Translations under genes and position numbers: made by a program | Shown: one piece after another, positions 52,575 through 63,395 of the stretch | Layout: each line of letters begins with the position of its first letter | How positions within the stretch are numbered: position 1 is the stretch's first letter | The notes under the pieces: model-generated | Databases searched by the model: none | What the model was told of the DNA's origin: nothing | What the model saw: the letters and a program-made list of their open reading frames with translations, nothing else | Assembly (NCBI RefSeq): GCF_039555335.1 | Contig: NC_092640.1 | Coordinates: forward strand, 27,251,446-27,315,445 | From: Amphiura filiformis | Lineage: Eukaryota > Echinodermata > Ophiuroidea > Amphilepidida > Amphiuridae | DNA: 64,000 nt | Direction: 5' to 3'

Positions 52575-55500
52575 CTGAAAATAAGAACAAAAAGAAATAA
52601 ATAGAACTGTATTATACCCCTAATAATGTTGGTTGCTGTCTTTATCGAGTTATAAAGTGGTACGTATGGATGTGTGAGTCGTACGGCAGCATGGCATGGC
52701 GTGTATTCGTGTACACGAACGGGCATAACGTGCACGGCGTAGGAAACATATCTACTAGTCTTAATTAGTGATAGTGTACCTTATTTGAAATTAGTGATAG
52801 CGAACCTTAGAAATAGCGAACCTTGTTCCGAATTCGTGATATCGAACTTTAGGTATAGTGGACCTTGTTTGTACAGCGTGTCCCAAAAGTAACTTAACAT
52901 TGTGAATTGGCCATATCTCAAATATTTCCTACTTCATACCAAAATGGAGAACATATTCATATAGATTGATCTTTTAGAATTATTCTGATACCAAAAACAG
53001 CATTATTGATTACCATTTGACCTTACTGTGCGACTGTACATATGTGTGTATCAAACCCACAAAAGCAAGCTCATGTGTTCTTTGTTCAAGAACATGAATA
53101 ATGTGCTTCCCTGAACAATAGAGTTGGTTCACTCACTGCGCACGCTACATTTAGGTATGAACATTCATGGATTACATGGCTTAGCGTAAGCGTGACTGCT
53201 GTTTTAGATTATAATTAGGATATATTGACAATATTAAACTTTACTTTAAAACAGTTGAAGTGAAGATATGAATTTCCTATAGATCAACGGATTCAGGTCG
53301 TATGGTTCTTTGCCGAGACAAAGTAGAACAAACTCACTGAAGCAATGTTTAAGGAACAGTTTAATGTACATTATGCAATACAGTGCTGAAATTCCTATCA
53401 ACTGGATCTGTTCATGATCTCCTTCGGGCAAAACGTGGAAGAACAGGAAGATCGGCTACAAACATTGATGTCATACGAAGAGCGGTGGCAAAAAGCCCAA
53501 GGCGATCAGTACGTCGACTTTCAATGGAGAACAACGTACCGCGTACAACTGTTCATCGAATCCTCAGAAAAGATCTTAAGTAGTTTCCATATAAAACCCA
53601 GATAAAACAGAAAATGAAGATTACGCATTGACAACAAACAAACAAACAATCAAACAAACACAGCCAAACAAAACAGATTTTAAAATGATAACACGTTATA
53701 TCGTGTTCACGTCTCAAATGACGAGACTTATTTTGCGTTTATAAAAGTGGGTTTTACGGTACGGTAGATATCCATTAATTTCATGCCAAAGGGTCATGAC
53801 CACATAAGCATGTTTGGTATCATAACATTTCTAAAAGAATTATCTACATACAGTGCAATTTTTGTAACAACACTATTAACCCAACGCAAGTTATGGCAAA
53901 TTCACAATGTTAAGGGACTTTTGGGACACCCGGTACTTAGTGATAGCGAACCAAAGAGATAGCGAATCGGCGCCACTGGCACGCCTGGTAAGGGTCATGT
54001 GCAATCTGTCCCCATACAGCACTGAAAACACTTACGATTTGAGAGTCTTAAGTGGTTCGTCACTAACAATTCCTGTTTCTGGATCCACCGTTGTCTGTTT
54101 GCACCTAAAATGGAAAACAATGTAGAACAGATTGACAAAAAGTGCATATTCTTAGGGTACGTACTAAATTATGTTGGCATAAAAAATTGCAAAGTGTCAA
54201 TTTTGGTCAATTTTAGGGTGTTCGGATTCGATAAATCGCTGATAATCTCCCTAACTACGAGCTGATGCATTGAAGCACTTGATTAAAAGGAAGTTTGATA
54301 AACTGATAAAAAAACTTTCCAAGTGAAAGGATAGATCTGCATTATTGTTTATTCACATGCTGACTTTTGCATTTTGAAGGCAGATATTGTATATCGGCCA
54401 CTTACCGTCCACATGAAGTAGTTTTTCTCAGAATAACGTTGTCTCCTATCTTAATGTACTTCCAGTTATCCTGCAGATAGAGGTAAAAGTTAAATAATCC
54501 AGTAATTTGGTAGTCTGTATTTTAACGATCAAAAGCTGAAACAATACATAATAGAGGTTGTGCATATGACGTATTATACCGTAAATATGGCGGACTACTG
54601 AACTGCATTCAACAAATGCATGATTGCAATCTACCGCGACAGATCGTCTCACACACATAAAAAAAGGTTGATGACAACGTTTGATTGAATGGTCTGCACT
54701 GCGCCATTCATTATTACGGTGAAGGACACCGGTTCAAATCCTTTGTTTGAAGCCAATCAATAATTTCATGCACAACCACTATAAGCCTAGCTTTTAAAAA
54801 AGGTGTAAAAAGTTTTCGTTATTAAAAGCCAAGATATAAAAAGCGCAGTGATATAGTGGCTACTGATATTGTCTTCTTGCAATGTCGACCCCTGAATGTT
54901 GGCAGACTAACAATAAACCAATGATGACCATAAACAGCTAAAAAGTAACTAACCCCCCTTAAATAATGACCATTATTCAAAAATGGGCGATTGTATTACA
55001 AATCTGCAAAATGCGTTGGAAGCAGAATTTATTTCTGCGCATCTTGACACCTCATTTGTAGCAATTGTCTACATACTGACGCCGCAGCGTACATTTAAAT
55101 CAATATAACCTAAGATTTGAAAGTTGCAGTAAAATCTATTGATTTGTATTCAGTATAATGGAAGGAAATCTTGGGTAATGGTATCTGTGTGTTTTTGTAA
55201 TGTTGTAAGTGCAACTTTCAAATCTGGACCTCACCACATTAAATTGACATGTGTTTTATAGTTTTCTTGGCTATCGTATCAAATGAGGTGTCAAAATGCG
55301 CAGAAATAAATTCTGCTTTCAACGCATTTACAGATTTGTAATACAATAGCCCGTTTTTTAATAATGGCTATTATTTAAGGGGGTTAGTTACTTTTTTGAG
55401 GTGTTTATATCATACATGTATCACTCGTACAATTTACAGTTTTACACCACCATATTTTGTACTTTTTCTCAAATTTAGAAAAAACAACTTGTAGCAGGCT

Positions 55501-58500
55501 GATGAAATGTATTGTTAGCATCATAATTGAATAACGCCGTGTTAGGAAAAGTAACCATGTTTTGCGATGCCTTTGCGTTTCGCAACAACCAGTCCGATTA
55601 CTCGCCTGTATCCATGGCGACGCCTCTCTCTCAGTCTTGATTTGTTTAAGTCCATGCAAAATCTACATTCCTTTGAACCAGATACATGTTTGAATAAATA
55701 AACATACTTACCTCTTCAAAAGCAGTCAATCCCTGTCCCTGCACCAAAAAATTAGGACGGAAGTTTCTGACAGTGACTTTCTTCTCCAGTCTACTATTCA
55801 GATCATCTAATGACGCTTCAGTGAACAGGTTATACAGGGCCTCGTTTTGGTAGGTGGTCTGAAGGGGTATGAATTAACATTAAACAAAGAACAGGTTATA
55901 CATCACCAGGTCTTGGTAGACGCTCTGGGATATGAAGCAATGACATTAAACAATAAACAGGTTTTACAGTACCGGGTTTTGATAGACGCTCCGCACACCG
56001 ACATCGCCCGGTTAATAATTACATTATACAACCAGAGACACTGAAATGAATACACGGGATCGATACACGTAAATGTGCTATGCACGGTTGATATTCAGAC
56101 GATAAATCTTTGGATACCGGGGTGAAAAATGATGAATATCTCCCGTAAATGATTTCGTATAAAGAAACCAGATGTGGTTCCTTGCACTTGAATATATATT
56201 TTGAACAGATATGATAGTCGTTAGTTTGCGCTTTGAGAGAGTAGCTTGCGTCTTGAGCTGAAAAAGTAACCAAAATTCAAGATTTTAAATAGCGCAGCGT
56301 AGACCCTCGTGGAGGTAGTCTCGGGCCAGACTGTATGTGGCTATCACGAACATACAGGATCGACGAGTGTCAGACCGACTGACACAAACTGGCTGTGTAG
56401 GAGACTATCGAAGAGGCAGTCTATAAACAGATGACAATGGCGAATGTATGTTCGCTGACCGTACAGAGGTCAGTCACAGGCTAATGTCATTAGCCTTAGT
56501 CGGATGTCCTTCAGCCCACTATGCATTTAAAAAATATTAAACAGGTGGGAATACAATGGCCATGCGTGGCTGTGGATTCAACCTACCATGGCATTTTCTG
56601 CCATGAAGATATCGGGGCGATGACACTGTGCTCCGGGCTTTGAAACCATGACATTAAAGGTGGATGTCTCCGGCAATCACAAGTCCAACATTATGCATTA
56701 TATGTTAGAAAATTAATTATCAACCACGAATCACGTTGTTTTATTTTAAACAAACTCATATTGACCATAAAAACGAATTAGAAAAGTCGTCTTTCAACAC
56801 GCGATATTCAAAATTCCCGGGTCGTAATTGTCTATCAGAAGGGTTGTATGGATTTCAACTGGGATAGCTCGTTATGCCAACAAAAAGGGTAGTCCGTATA
56901 GAACAAATGATAAAAATTAAAAAATTAAAAATAAAATAAAATAAAACTACGTGAATCTTTCCATTACTTACTGAACTGGTTTGTAAATCCTTGACGAAGC
57001 AAACAAGCTTATGACCGGTTGTCTTCAGAAAGATATTTAGCCAAGTAGAAGCCTCTTCACCACAATTATATCCAGCTTTATTTGTGCCAAAAAATCTAGT
57101 ATGGATGGATAAGTACCCAGCAAACACAAAAACGTTTTTAAAACGTTTTAAATAAGTTATATTTTGGGTTTTGGTTTAGGTAAAAACGTTTTAATAACAT
57201 TAAAATGTCGGGTTATATATAGGTCATGAAATCCTTTTAAAACGTTTTGTATGAAACACACTACAACAATATTTTTAAAATGTTTTCGAAATGTCATTGT
57301 AAACTATTTTTGCACACATTTTTGGCCAAATATTTTGTCAACACTTAAGGGATCTAAAATGAGCGTTTATTGCGTTTCGACAGTATTTTTTTTGGGACAT
57401 GAGAGCACCTCAGACCTATCGAATTGCATTCTGAATACGAAGCATGTCTTTCTGATATCAAATAATTTTCATTTTTTGAAAATCACAATATAATACAAAT
57501 TTTATGACAAATTATAAAAATTTGATATTTTTCAAATTTTTGATATATAACAGTCCTCGAAGTAAATTATATAAATCTAATGATATATTCTTAAAGTGTA
57601 TGTAGCAGGAGGAAAAGCCGACGGTCAATTGAAAATTTTGACCTTTCATATTGAAGATATGGATTTTTTCCCAAAAGACCTAATTTTTTTTTTGTGTTTT
57701 TTGGAAAAAAATCCATATCTTTAATACGAAAGGTCAAAATTTTCAATTGATCGTCGGCTTTTCATCCCACCTACATACACTTTAAGTATAAATCATCAGC
57801 TTATAAAGTTTACTTCAAGTACTGTTAAATATCAAAAATATCAATTTTAATGATTTGCCATAAAATGTGTATTAAATTGCGAATTTCAAAAATCAAAATT
57901 ATTTGATATCAGAATGACATTCTTCGTATTCAGAATGCAATTCGATATGTCTGATGTGCTCTAATGTCCCAAAATAAATACTGTTCAAACGTTCATACCC
58001 CAGCCCTTAAATAACATTATGTTAAAATATTTGCACCAGCAAACACAGAAATGTTCTTAAAATGTTTTTTTACAAAACGTTTTAATAACATTTAAATGTC
58101 GGGTTATATAAAGGTCGTGAAAACATTTTTAAAACGTTACTGTAAATATTGTGGGCAAACATTTTTTGCAAAATATTTTTTCAACCCCAAAATAACATTC
58201 TGTTTAGAATGATTTGTACCAAGTTTTCAAAAATGTTTTTGGAATGTTATTAACACGTTTATTTATTTTATTATATCTTCTTTAGCCTGGGGATACCCAA
58301 TCAGTGTAAAAACACTGTTTTCCATGGGTGCCCAGGGTTCAAACAAAATACATCAAAAGGTTAAACCATTACATATGAAATATGTGTACATCCATATCAA
58401 AAGGATGCACCTGTGTCGGCCGCCACATAACAACCGGTAACAAGCACCACACCCACCCCAAGCGGGGGCCACTCCATAGCATCCCCAAGTCACGTTTTCA

Positions 58501-61500
58501 TACCCTTATATAACCCGACATTTAAATGTTTTCTGTAAAACATTTGTGTTTGCTGTGCAGTGTGCAGTAAATTACCAACAAATGTTTTTAATGTTATGAA
58601 AACGTTTTATACCATTAATGTACCCTTTATGTAACCCGACATTTAAACGTTTTCTGACAACCTTTTATAACCTTTTGCGAATGATGTCGAAAACGTTTTG
58701 TGTTTGCTGGGTAATGACACTGTACAATTTAAAAGTCTTGACAATAATTCATTCCGTTCCGCCCTTCAAGAACAAAACGCAGCAAATGCAATCTGCATTC
58801 ATCTGTTATTAATTACGGGTGTTTCCATAACCTGACCACCTTTTCTGACTACCTTTTCTGACTACCTTTTCTGACCATCTTTTTTGACCTTCTTATTTGA
58901 CATTATTTTGATGTTTGCTTCATTTTTATTATCTTTACACTTTGCACAATAATGTTGTACCATTCTGGATGTTAAGTGACATAAAATGGAAATTATTAAG
59001 TGAAATTTGTTTTGTTTTTCCATACTTCCATGGTTTTTCACAGGGCAGTTAACTTCTCAGTTTAGAGAGGAGACAGTTATCATTTCAGGTGCTGGGTCAA
59101 TAATCAATAAAGTAAACACAATTACCACTTCACAAGGTCATATTCATGATATTTGTCAAACATGGCCTTGGGTGCAGCATGAATGTGGATATGGGTTTAA
59201 GGGTATACGAGGTATTGTTGGTCGAAGCAGATTTTCATTATCTGAAGTCAGTTCTTTGTCCCAGTTTTTTGGGGCACTTTGAACTCTGACATATCTGGAA
59301 AATTGCTGTAATCATTAATTTATTATTGTAATAATGTTATCATTATAAATAATAAAATAATTAATTTATACAATAATCAAATTTTTGGGTTTGTTTTTAT
59401 TCTAGTAACACGTTTTAAATTATATTGTGTACGCTCAAAACCCCAATTTTTCTGAATTTTTCCGATAGGTCAAAGGACAAAGTGTCCCAAAACTGCAAAA
59501 TGTGTCCCACAATGCATTGCAAACTTCCAATGCCGATTGGGCTTATTGAGCAATGCAATTTTTGCTAAAGCTCACTACCATTTGCAAGGTGCTGTGAACT
59601 ACTTTGTTTTCTGCTGCTTCGACCAACAATACATCGTATACCCTTAATTGTCCATCAGACAGACAAAGTCTGAACAGGGAAGTGCTGAGGGTAACACTAG
59701 GAGCACTTGTTCGAATGAAGTCAGGAAAATTGGATGTGTGTGCAAAATTTTATTTTATTTGTTTTAAATAATTTCATTTACCATGAAAGTGTTGTAGTTT
59801 TTAAGTTTAAAGTTTTTATTTGGAAATTGCTTTTACATCAATGGCACTCGATCCGATGGTGCATCCAAGACATTAAATATACAAACAAAACTGTATTAAA
59901 CAAAACAAAATAAAAGGATACTCGACAAGCAAAAGGTACAAATAAATAATCTAAAGTGAGAAAGAAATAACAACCATGTACCCTTAAAAATGTTGTTTAT
60001 CTATTAACAAGTCTCAGAGAAAAGTTGCAAATTATCACCCAGCAGGACTGTCTATGATTATGGTGTAAAACACTAGGATCCAAAACATTCTCATCTATTA
60101 GTACACAGTTCTTTAACTCCGATACATTTGTACATTCATTGAATGGCCTTTGAAAATTGGGGTACAAAAACCTCATACTCTACAACTTGAGGTCAAATTG
60201 TGCACTATGATTGTTTAGTTAATGTTATTGGACTCTGGCATTGGGATAAGGCCATCAAATATCACAGGGCTCACTGTAAAAGCTGGTCAGAAAAGGTAGT
60301 CAGAAAAGGTAGTCAGAAAAGGTGGTCAGGTTATGGAAACACCCATTAATTACAGCAGTCTTGTTCAGGACTATTGCCTTATACCACAGATACCTTATAC
60401 CTTATACTCGTAAACTCATAGCTTTATAAGACTTCTCCGTAGTTCATGGTAGTGACGCGACGATTCAAAAATGATAAATAAATAAATAGAAGTACGTTAT
60501 GAACGCACGTACCGAGCATGGAACATCACGATCTTTCTACCATGCAGGTGACGGCGGATGCGATATCGCCATTTTGACGTCGCCATTGGATTAACACATG
60601 ATCATGAAATCTTCACAAACAATTCTAAATTTGTTATGTGGTGTCAAAGCAAAGTTATCTTACTCTAGAACAGTTGGGGTACGACAATTAGCCCACTGTA
60701 GGTATGTTGCTTTTAACTGCTAGCCGTCTGGGGCTGTCAGCCTTGTATTTTCGCCAGCCTCGAATGTCACGTGCCGCGTGTCCTATACCGCCTGTATCAT
60801 GTGCATGATACAGTGGGTTATTGGGCTATTCCAGAAAATGCGCGCACAACCCCTAAAAGAAATGTCTGGATATCCAGGTTTGCTTCCTGAAAACGACTGG
60901 AATTCCAGTTGTCAATGTTACTGGAAAAACTTGGAAATGCAATAAAATGTCTAAAACGAAGCCCTCAAATTCAGGATTTTCGATTGTTTCCGGAAAAGCC
61001 CATTGCTGGCCTACCGTTTATAATTGAAGACGTCCTGTCAATCAGACCAAAAATGCCATACTGCGCAGGTCAGCAACCAATAACGGCGCGCCTTTGTCAT
61101 GACGTCAGACGCAAATTAGTCTTTTTTAATTCGGTCTTTAATTATAGTATCAAGTCTTACATGAAGTTGACTGACATTCGTGGTAATTGCTTGTTGACGT
61201 AGTGAGGTATCGATTAAATTCAAGGATTTTTATTAGGTATTCGAGGTGCATCTATCCTTACCATGCTTACCTGAAGTGGATGACATCATTGGTGATCGCT
61301 TGATGTAACGGAAATTTGACTGTAGGCATTCCAGGTGCATCCAGCTGAAGAGATTTACCATCCTCCGATTGGCTGGGATGAATCAAGGCGATGGCATTTT
61401 CCTGTCGCAAGGATACTACGGAATTATTATCATTCAGGATCACGTAGTGTCTTGATGAAAGAAGAATGTACAGGGTGAGTAAAAAAAGTGCAATAGAGAA

Positions 61501-63395
61501 AAGAATCCATTTTTATTGACGAACCGAGTTGAACCTTTCAGGTTTTTAAACATTTTATATATGATATATCCATCAGTGACCTTGTGTGAAAAAATCAAGG
61601 AATTCGCACGTCTCAACTTGCACCTAAATTGAATCAGCCAAATTTGTTGTGACTTCCCAGCAAACACAAAAATGTTTTTAAAACGTTTCAAACATGTTAT
61701 ATTTTGGGTGTTGGTTTAGATAAAAACGTTTTAATAACATTAAATGTCGGGTTATATAAAGGTCATGGAAACGTTTTAAAACGTGTTGTATGAAAACACA
61801 CTACATCAAAAACTTTTAAATGTTTTCAAAATGTTATTGTAAAATATTTTTTGCAATCATTTTTTGCAAAATATTTTGTCAACACTTTAATTATCATTAT
61901 GTTAGAATATTTGCAGCAGGTTATCAACACAATGTCTTTGAATGTTATGAAAACGTTTTATACCCTTTATATGTCCTTTATATAACCCGACATTTAAACG
62001 TTTTCTGGCAAACTTTTCTAACCTTTTGTGAATGATGTCGAAAACGTTTTGTGTTTGCTGGGTTTATATCCTCCAACTGCATAGAACTGCATGTTAAAGC
62101 CTTAATGTACGATCTTTTTAAATTTGTAGATTTTTCTTTTTTTCTTCCAAAATGATAAAATAGTTAATATGCAAAGTTCCCAATACACTTGGACGCGAAA
62201 AACATTGGAAATTTAAACAACGTCAACTTTACCTCTTTCTGACTCGAAATATCTCGTACTTTTTGAATTAGGACGACGAGTGCGGCCTCAGAGTTGGTCT
62301 TATACGCAACCAGTTTAGTTACGCTAACCACTGGCTTCGTAGGAGACTAAGATTTGCGATCGTTCGACTCCGACATATTATCATAATCTGAAAATTATGA
62401 TATGTCGGACCAACAGAAAATCATCCTGTTTTACTACAAATAGGGCAAATTTGACAGTTTGGTGATAGATGTAAGTTGGAACATGTGTAAGTATTACGCC
62501 AAAAAATCGGTTTTGAAAAAAATAAAGGTATATTCTGAAAAAAGATCCTACATGGCCAAAATAGCCAGTCAGATTTTTTCACTTTACATTGCTATTTCAG
62601 CTTAAAATTGACAGCAACCATTCCCTGCAGTTATTACAAATATTATTTCAACATTTTGAATAAAGATTTTACCAAAATTAAAATTGGACGGAAATCGTAC
62701 ATTATGGCTTTAACTGGCTAAATACATTAAATTCCCTGTCGGTGGGGGTGGGTGTGTGTGTGTGTGGGGGGGTGGGGGGGCTGGGGTTGTGGTTTTGGAG
62801 TGTGTGTGTGGGGGGGGGGTGTGCATTTCTTCCAGGGTCTATGATGAGCCTATACAACCGAGGACAAACTTCCAACCGTGGACGTCCACGGTTCCTAAAG
62901 GGGTCCAGCATGATTAAAATAACGTAAAAAAGCTATTTAGAGCATGATCATATCGCGACCTCTATTGTAGGTATGGTATGTCCCTGATACCATGTCACAG
63001 TATGTCCACTCAGTAAGGCGACTCACTGCTGAAACTTGGTGTCCTCGGTTGGCGGTTACACAATTTCAGTTCTCGTTTGGAGGCGCTAAACCCGCAGGTG
63101 TAGGTGGGGGGGGCGGTCGTGTTCTCCTTGCGCTCTTTCCGCTTTCATATTACTATTAGGCTTACCTATCACAGACCCCAGCATTGCTCTTTATTCCATA
63201 AAGCTTCGAACACGTTGCTTCAGTTATTTCAATTCCTCGGCATGCCTTCACAGGATGTACAAAGATACGACCGATTTTACCCACTTCTTGCCACGATTTT
63301 TGAGTAATAGATTTCTGCTGTCCATACCTGTATATTCCATATACAGCTATACCTGCAACGCAACCCGCCGCTATAGCTCGCCAAGTATCCGACAT
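52466..63395 (-). CDS. mtarc: mARC-C: mitochondrial amidoxime reducing component, MOSC family (7 exons)
   Basis: Exons are 63166-63395, 61271-61450, 56972-57095, 55712-55858, 54406-54470, 54036-54104 and 52466-52574. They total 924 nt: 307 residues plus a stop. All seven exons are open with GT-AG borders and conserved phases. The anchor helix (AIAAGCVAGIAVYGIYRYG), VHPVKACRG, NFRPNF and RCKQTTVDPETG are kept. In the pocket segment, exon 4 reads YQNEALY where A and B read YQD. Transposon ends lie 18 and 20 nt upstream of the exon 2 and exon 3 acceptors, and a mariner relic fills most of the last intron. Whether those acceptors still splice well cannot be told from sequence. It is the most 5' gene of the tandem set. 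Confidence 0.86.
52765..52871. repeat. AGTGATAGCGAACCTT minisatellite split by a transposon
   Basis: Imperfect units AGTGATAGCGAACCTT and AGAAATAGCGAACCTTG repeat up to 52871. They resume at 53938-53970 (AGTGATAGCGAACC, AGAGATAGCGAA) after the mariner-like element, so the element landed inside the array. Confidence 0.7.
52872..53935 (+). mobile_element. Mariner-like element relic with transposase HTH domain only
   Basis: TIRs of about 40 bp, TACAGCGTGTCCCAAAAGT and TACCGGGTGTCCCAAAAGT (inverted), both continue TTAACATTGTGAATT, with TA borders. The plus strand around 53265-53625 reads a decayed transposase N-terminus: MNFPIDQRIQVVWFFAE, stops, then SPRRSVRRL and VPRTTVHRILRKDLK, an HTH arrangement of mariner-related transposases. 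The catalytic DDE region is deleted. Confidence 0.8.
54036..54104 (-). CDS. mtarc: mARC-C exon 6 (Mo-binding cysteine)
   Basis: 69 nt; acceptor ATTTTAG|G, donor AAATC|GTAAGT. Encodes CKQTTVDPETGIVSDEPLKT with the conserved Cys. Confidence 0.9.
54406..54470 (-). CDS. mtarc: mARC-C exon 5
   Basis: 65 nt; acceptor TCTGCAG|GAT, donor GGACG|GTAAGT. Encodes DNWKYIKIGDNVILRKTTSC. Confidence 0.9.
54560..54785. repeat. Inverted copy of the 47840-48095 repeat
   Basis: Shares GGTTGATGACAACGTTTGAT, TAAATATGGCGGACTACTGA and GAAGGACACCGGTTCAAATC (B-box-like) with the other copy in complement. It may be tRNA-derived. It lies in mARC-C intron 4. Confidence 0.6.
54942..55395. mobile_element. Foldback MITE of 454 bp in mARC-C intron 4
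   Basis: AAAGTAACTAACCCCCCTTA pairs with TAAGGGGGTTAGTTACTTT. Arms of about 110 bp include ACAAATCTG and GCGCA..TTGACACCTCATTT on opposite strands. Confidence 0.8.
55712..55858 (-). CDS. mtarc: mARC-C exon 4
   Basis: 147 nt; acceptor CCTTCAG|ACC, donor GAAGAG|GTAAG. Encodes TTYQNEALYNLFTEASLDDL and NFRPNFLVQGQG. Two diverged acceptor-plus-exon-start units follow upstream at about 55870-56010. Confidence 0.9.
56655..56840. mobile_element. TTAA-type MITE, truncated copy
   Basis: TTAAAGG, TCTCCGGCAATCACAA and CAACACGCGATATTCAAA match the left half of 36373-36778. The right half has been replaced by a piece of the 39577-39762 family. Confidence 0.6.
56972..57095 (-). CDS. mtarc: mARC-C exon 3
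   Basis: 124 nt; acceptor CCATACTAG|A, donor AGTTCA|GTAAGT. Encodes FFGTNKAGYNCGEEASTW and HKLVCFVKD. A MITE terminus is 20 nt upstream, so the native branch-point region has been displaced by about 1.6 kb. Confidence 0.85.
57345..58010. mobile_element. TTAA-flanked palindromic MITE, 666 bp
   Basis: TTAA at 57345-57348 and 58007-58010. Arms share GAATGCA(T)TTCTGAATACGAA-type words and AAAATTTTGACCTTTC on opposite strands and meet near 57690. The AGGGxTGGGGTATGAACGTT-type end is, from recall, widespread in marine invertebrate genomes. Confidence 0.8.
58036..58557. mobile_element. Second AAACGTTTT MITE nested in the first
   Basis: CCAGCAAACACAGAAATG at the left and CATTTGTGTTTGCTG at the right. 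It is interrupted at about 58263-58490 by an unrelated segment (GGGGATACCCAATCAGTGTA) of unknown type. Confidence 0.65.
58808..60353. mobile_element. Mutator-like non-autonomous element with perfect 9-bp duplication
   Basis: ATTAATTAC occurs at 58808-58816 and 60345-60353, immediately outside inverted ends GGGTGTTTCCATAACCTGAC. Both ends then carry three tandem CTGACTACCTTTT-type units, inverted. A 9-bp duplication with long TIRs fits MULE-type elements; no transposase is seen. It lies in mARC-C intron 2. Confidence 0.85.
59197..59647. mobile_element. TTAA MITE nested in the Mutator-like element
   Basis: TTAAGGGTATACGAGGTATT and its complement form the ends, with TTAA on both sides (59197-59200, 59644-59647). 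A related truncated copy lies at 15503. Confidence 0.8.
60354..61159. other. mARC-C intron 2, unassigned part
   Basis: No gene is seen. About 60990-61150 is a copy of the repeat at 12670-12840 (CTGCGCAGGTCAGCAACCAA and TCATGACGTCAGACGCAAA here). Confidence 0.5.
61160..61262 (-). pseudogene. Decayed exon 2 3'-end duplicate, mARC-C
   Basis: CTTACATGAAGTTGACTGAC and GTGGTAATTGCTTG resemble the exon 2 3' end, which is about 105 bp away in tandem. Confidence 0.5.
61271..61450 (-). CDS. mtarc: mARC-C exon 2
   Basis: 180 nt; acceptor TTTCATCAAG|A, donor TTCAG|GTAAGC. Encodes HYVILNDNNSVVSLRQENAI. A TA-transposon end begins 18 nt upstream of the exon. Confidence 0.9.
61469..61655. mobile_element. 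Left end of the 14456-15309 transposon family
   Basis: TACAGGGTGAGTAAAAAAAG then TGCAATAGAGAAAAGAATCC match the complete copy to about 61605. The remaining part resembles the 16740-16810 repeat (CAACTTGCACCTAAAT). No right TIR was found. Confidence 0.65.
61656..62062. mobile_element. Complete AAACGTTTT-family MITE, 407 bp (reference copy)
   Basis: Ends CCCAGCAAACACAAAAATGT and ACGTTTTGTGTTTGCTGGG. The interior holds TCGGGTTATATAAAGG and its complement CCTTTATATAACCCGA. Best-preserved copy in the window. Confidence 0.85.
62096..62720. repeat. Long copy of the AATGTACGAT-ended repeat
   Basis: Ends AAAGCCTTAATGTACGATC and ATCGTACATTATGGCTTTAA are inverted. Shares TTATTTCAACATTTTGAATA with 16660-17050. 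Confidence 0.65.
62738..62825 (+). repeat. G/T-rich tract
   Basis: (GT)n mixed with runs of seven to ten G. At least four G-runs on the plus strand could form a G-quadruplex. It lies in mARC-C intron 1. Confidence 0.7.
63166..63395 (-). CDS. mtarc: mARC-C exon 1
   Basis: The ATG is at 63395; donor GATAG|GTAAGC. 230 nt, as in copy A. Encodes the anchor helix and GKIGRIFVHPVKACRGIEIT. Confidence 0.9.

Larger units (their letters stand above)
57116..58711. mobile_element. AAACGTTTT-family MITE containing nested insertions
   Basis: Ends CCCAGCAAACACAAAAACGT and ACGTTTTGTGTTTGCTGGG, flanked by TA. Without nested pieces it would be about 400 bp, like 61656-62062. It holds a TTAA element (57345-58010) and a second family copy (58036-58557), itself interrupted by about 230 bp. 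It lies in mARC-C intron 2. Confidence 0.8.

Noticed and set aside
57111-57120. MITE insertion disrupting the coding part of mARC-C exon 3
   Set aside because: At first the open frame seemed to run through the site, but the phase-correct acceptor at 57096 places the insertion 20 nt into the intron.
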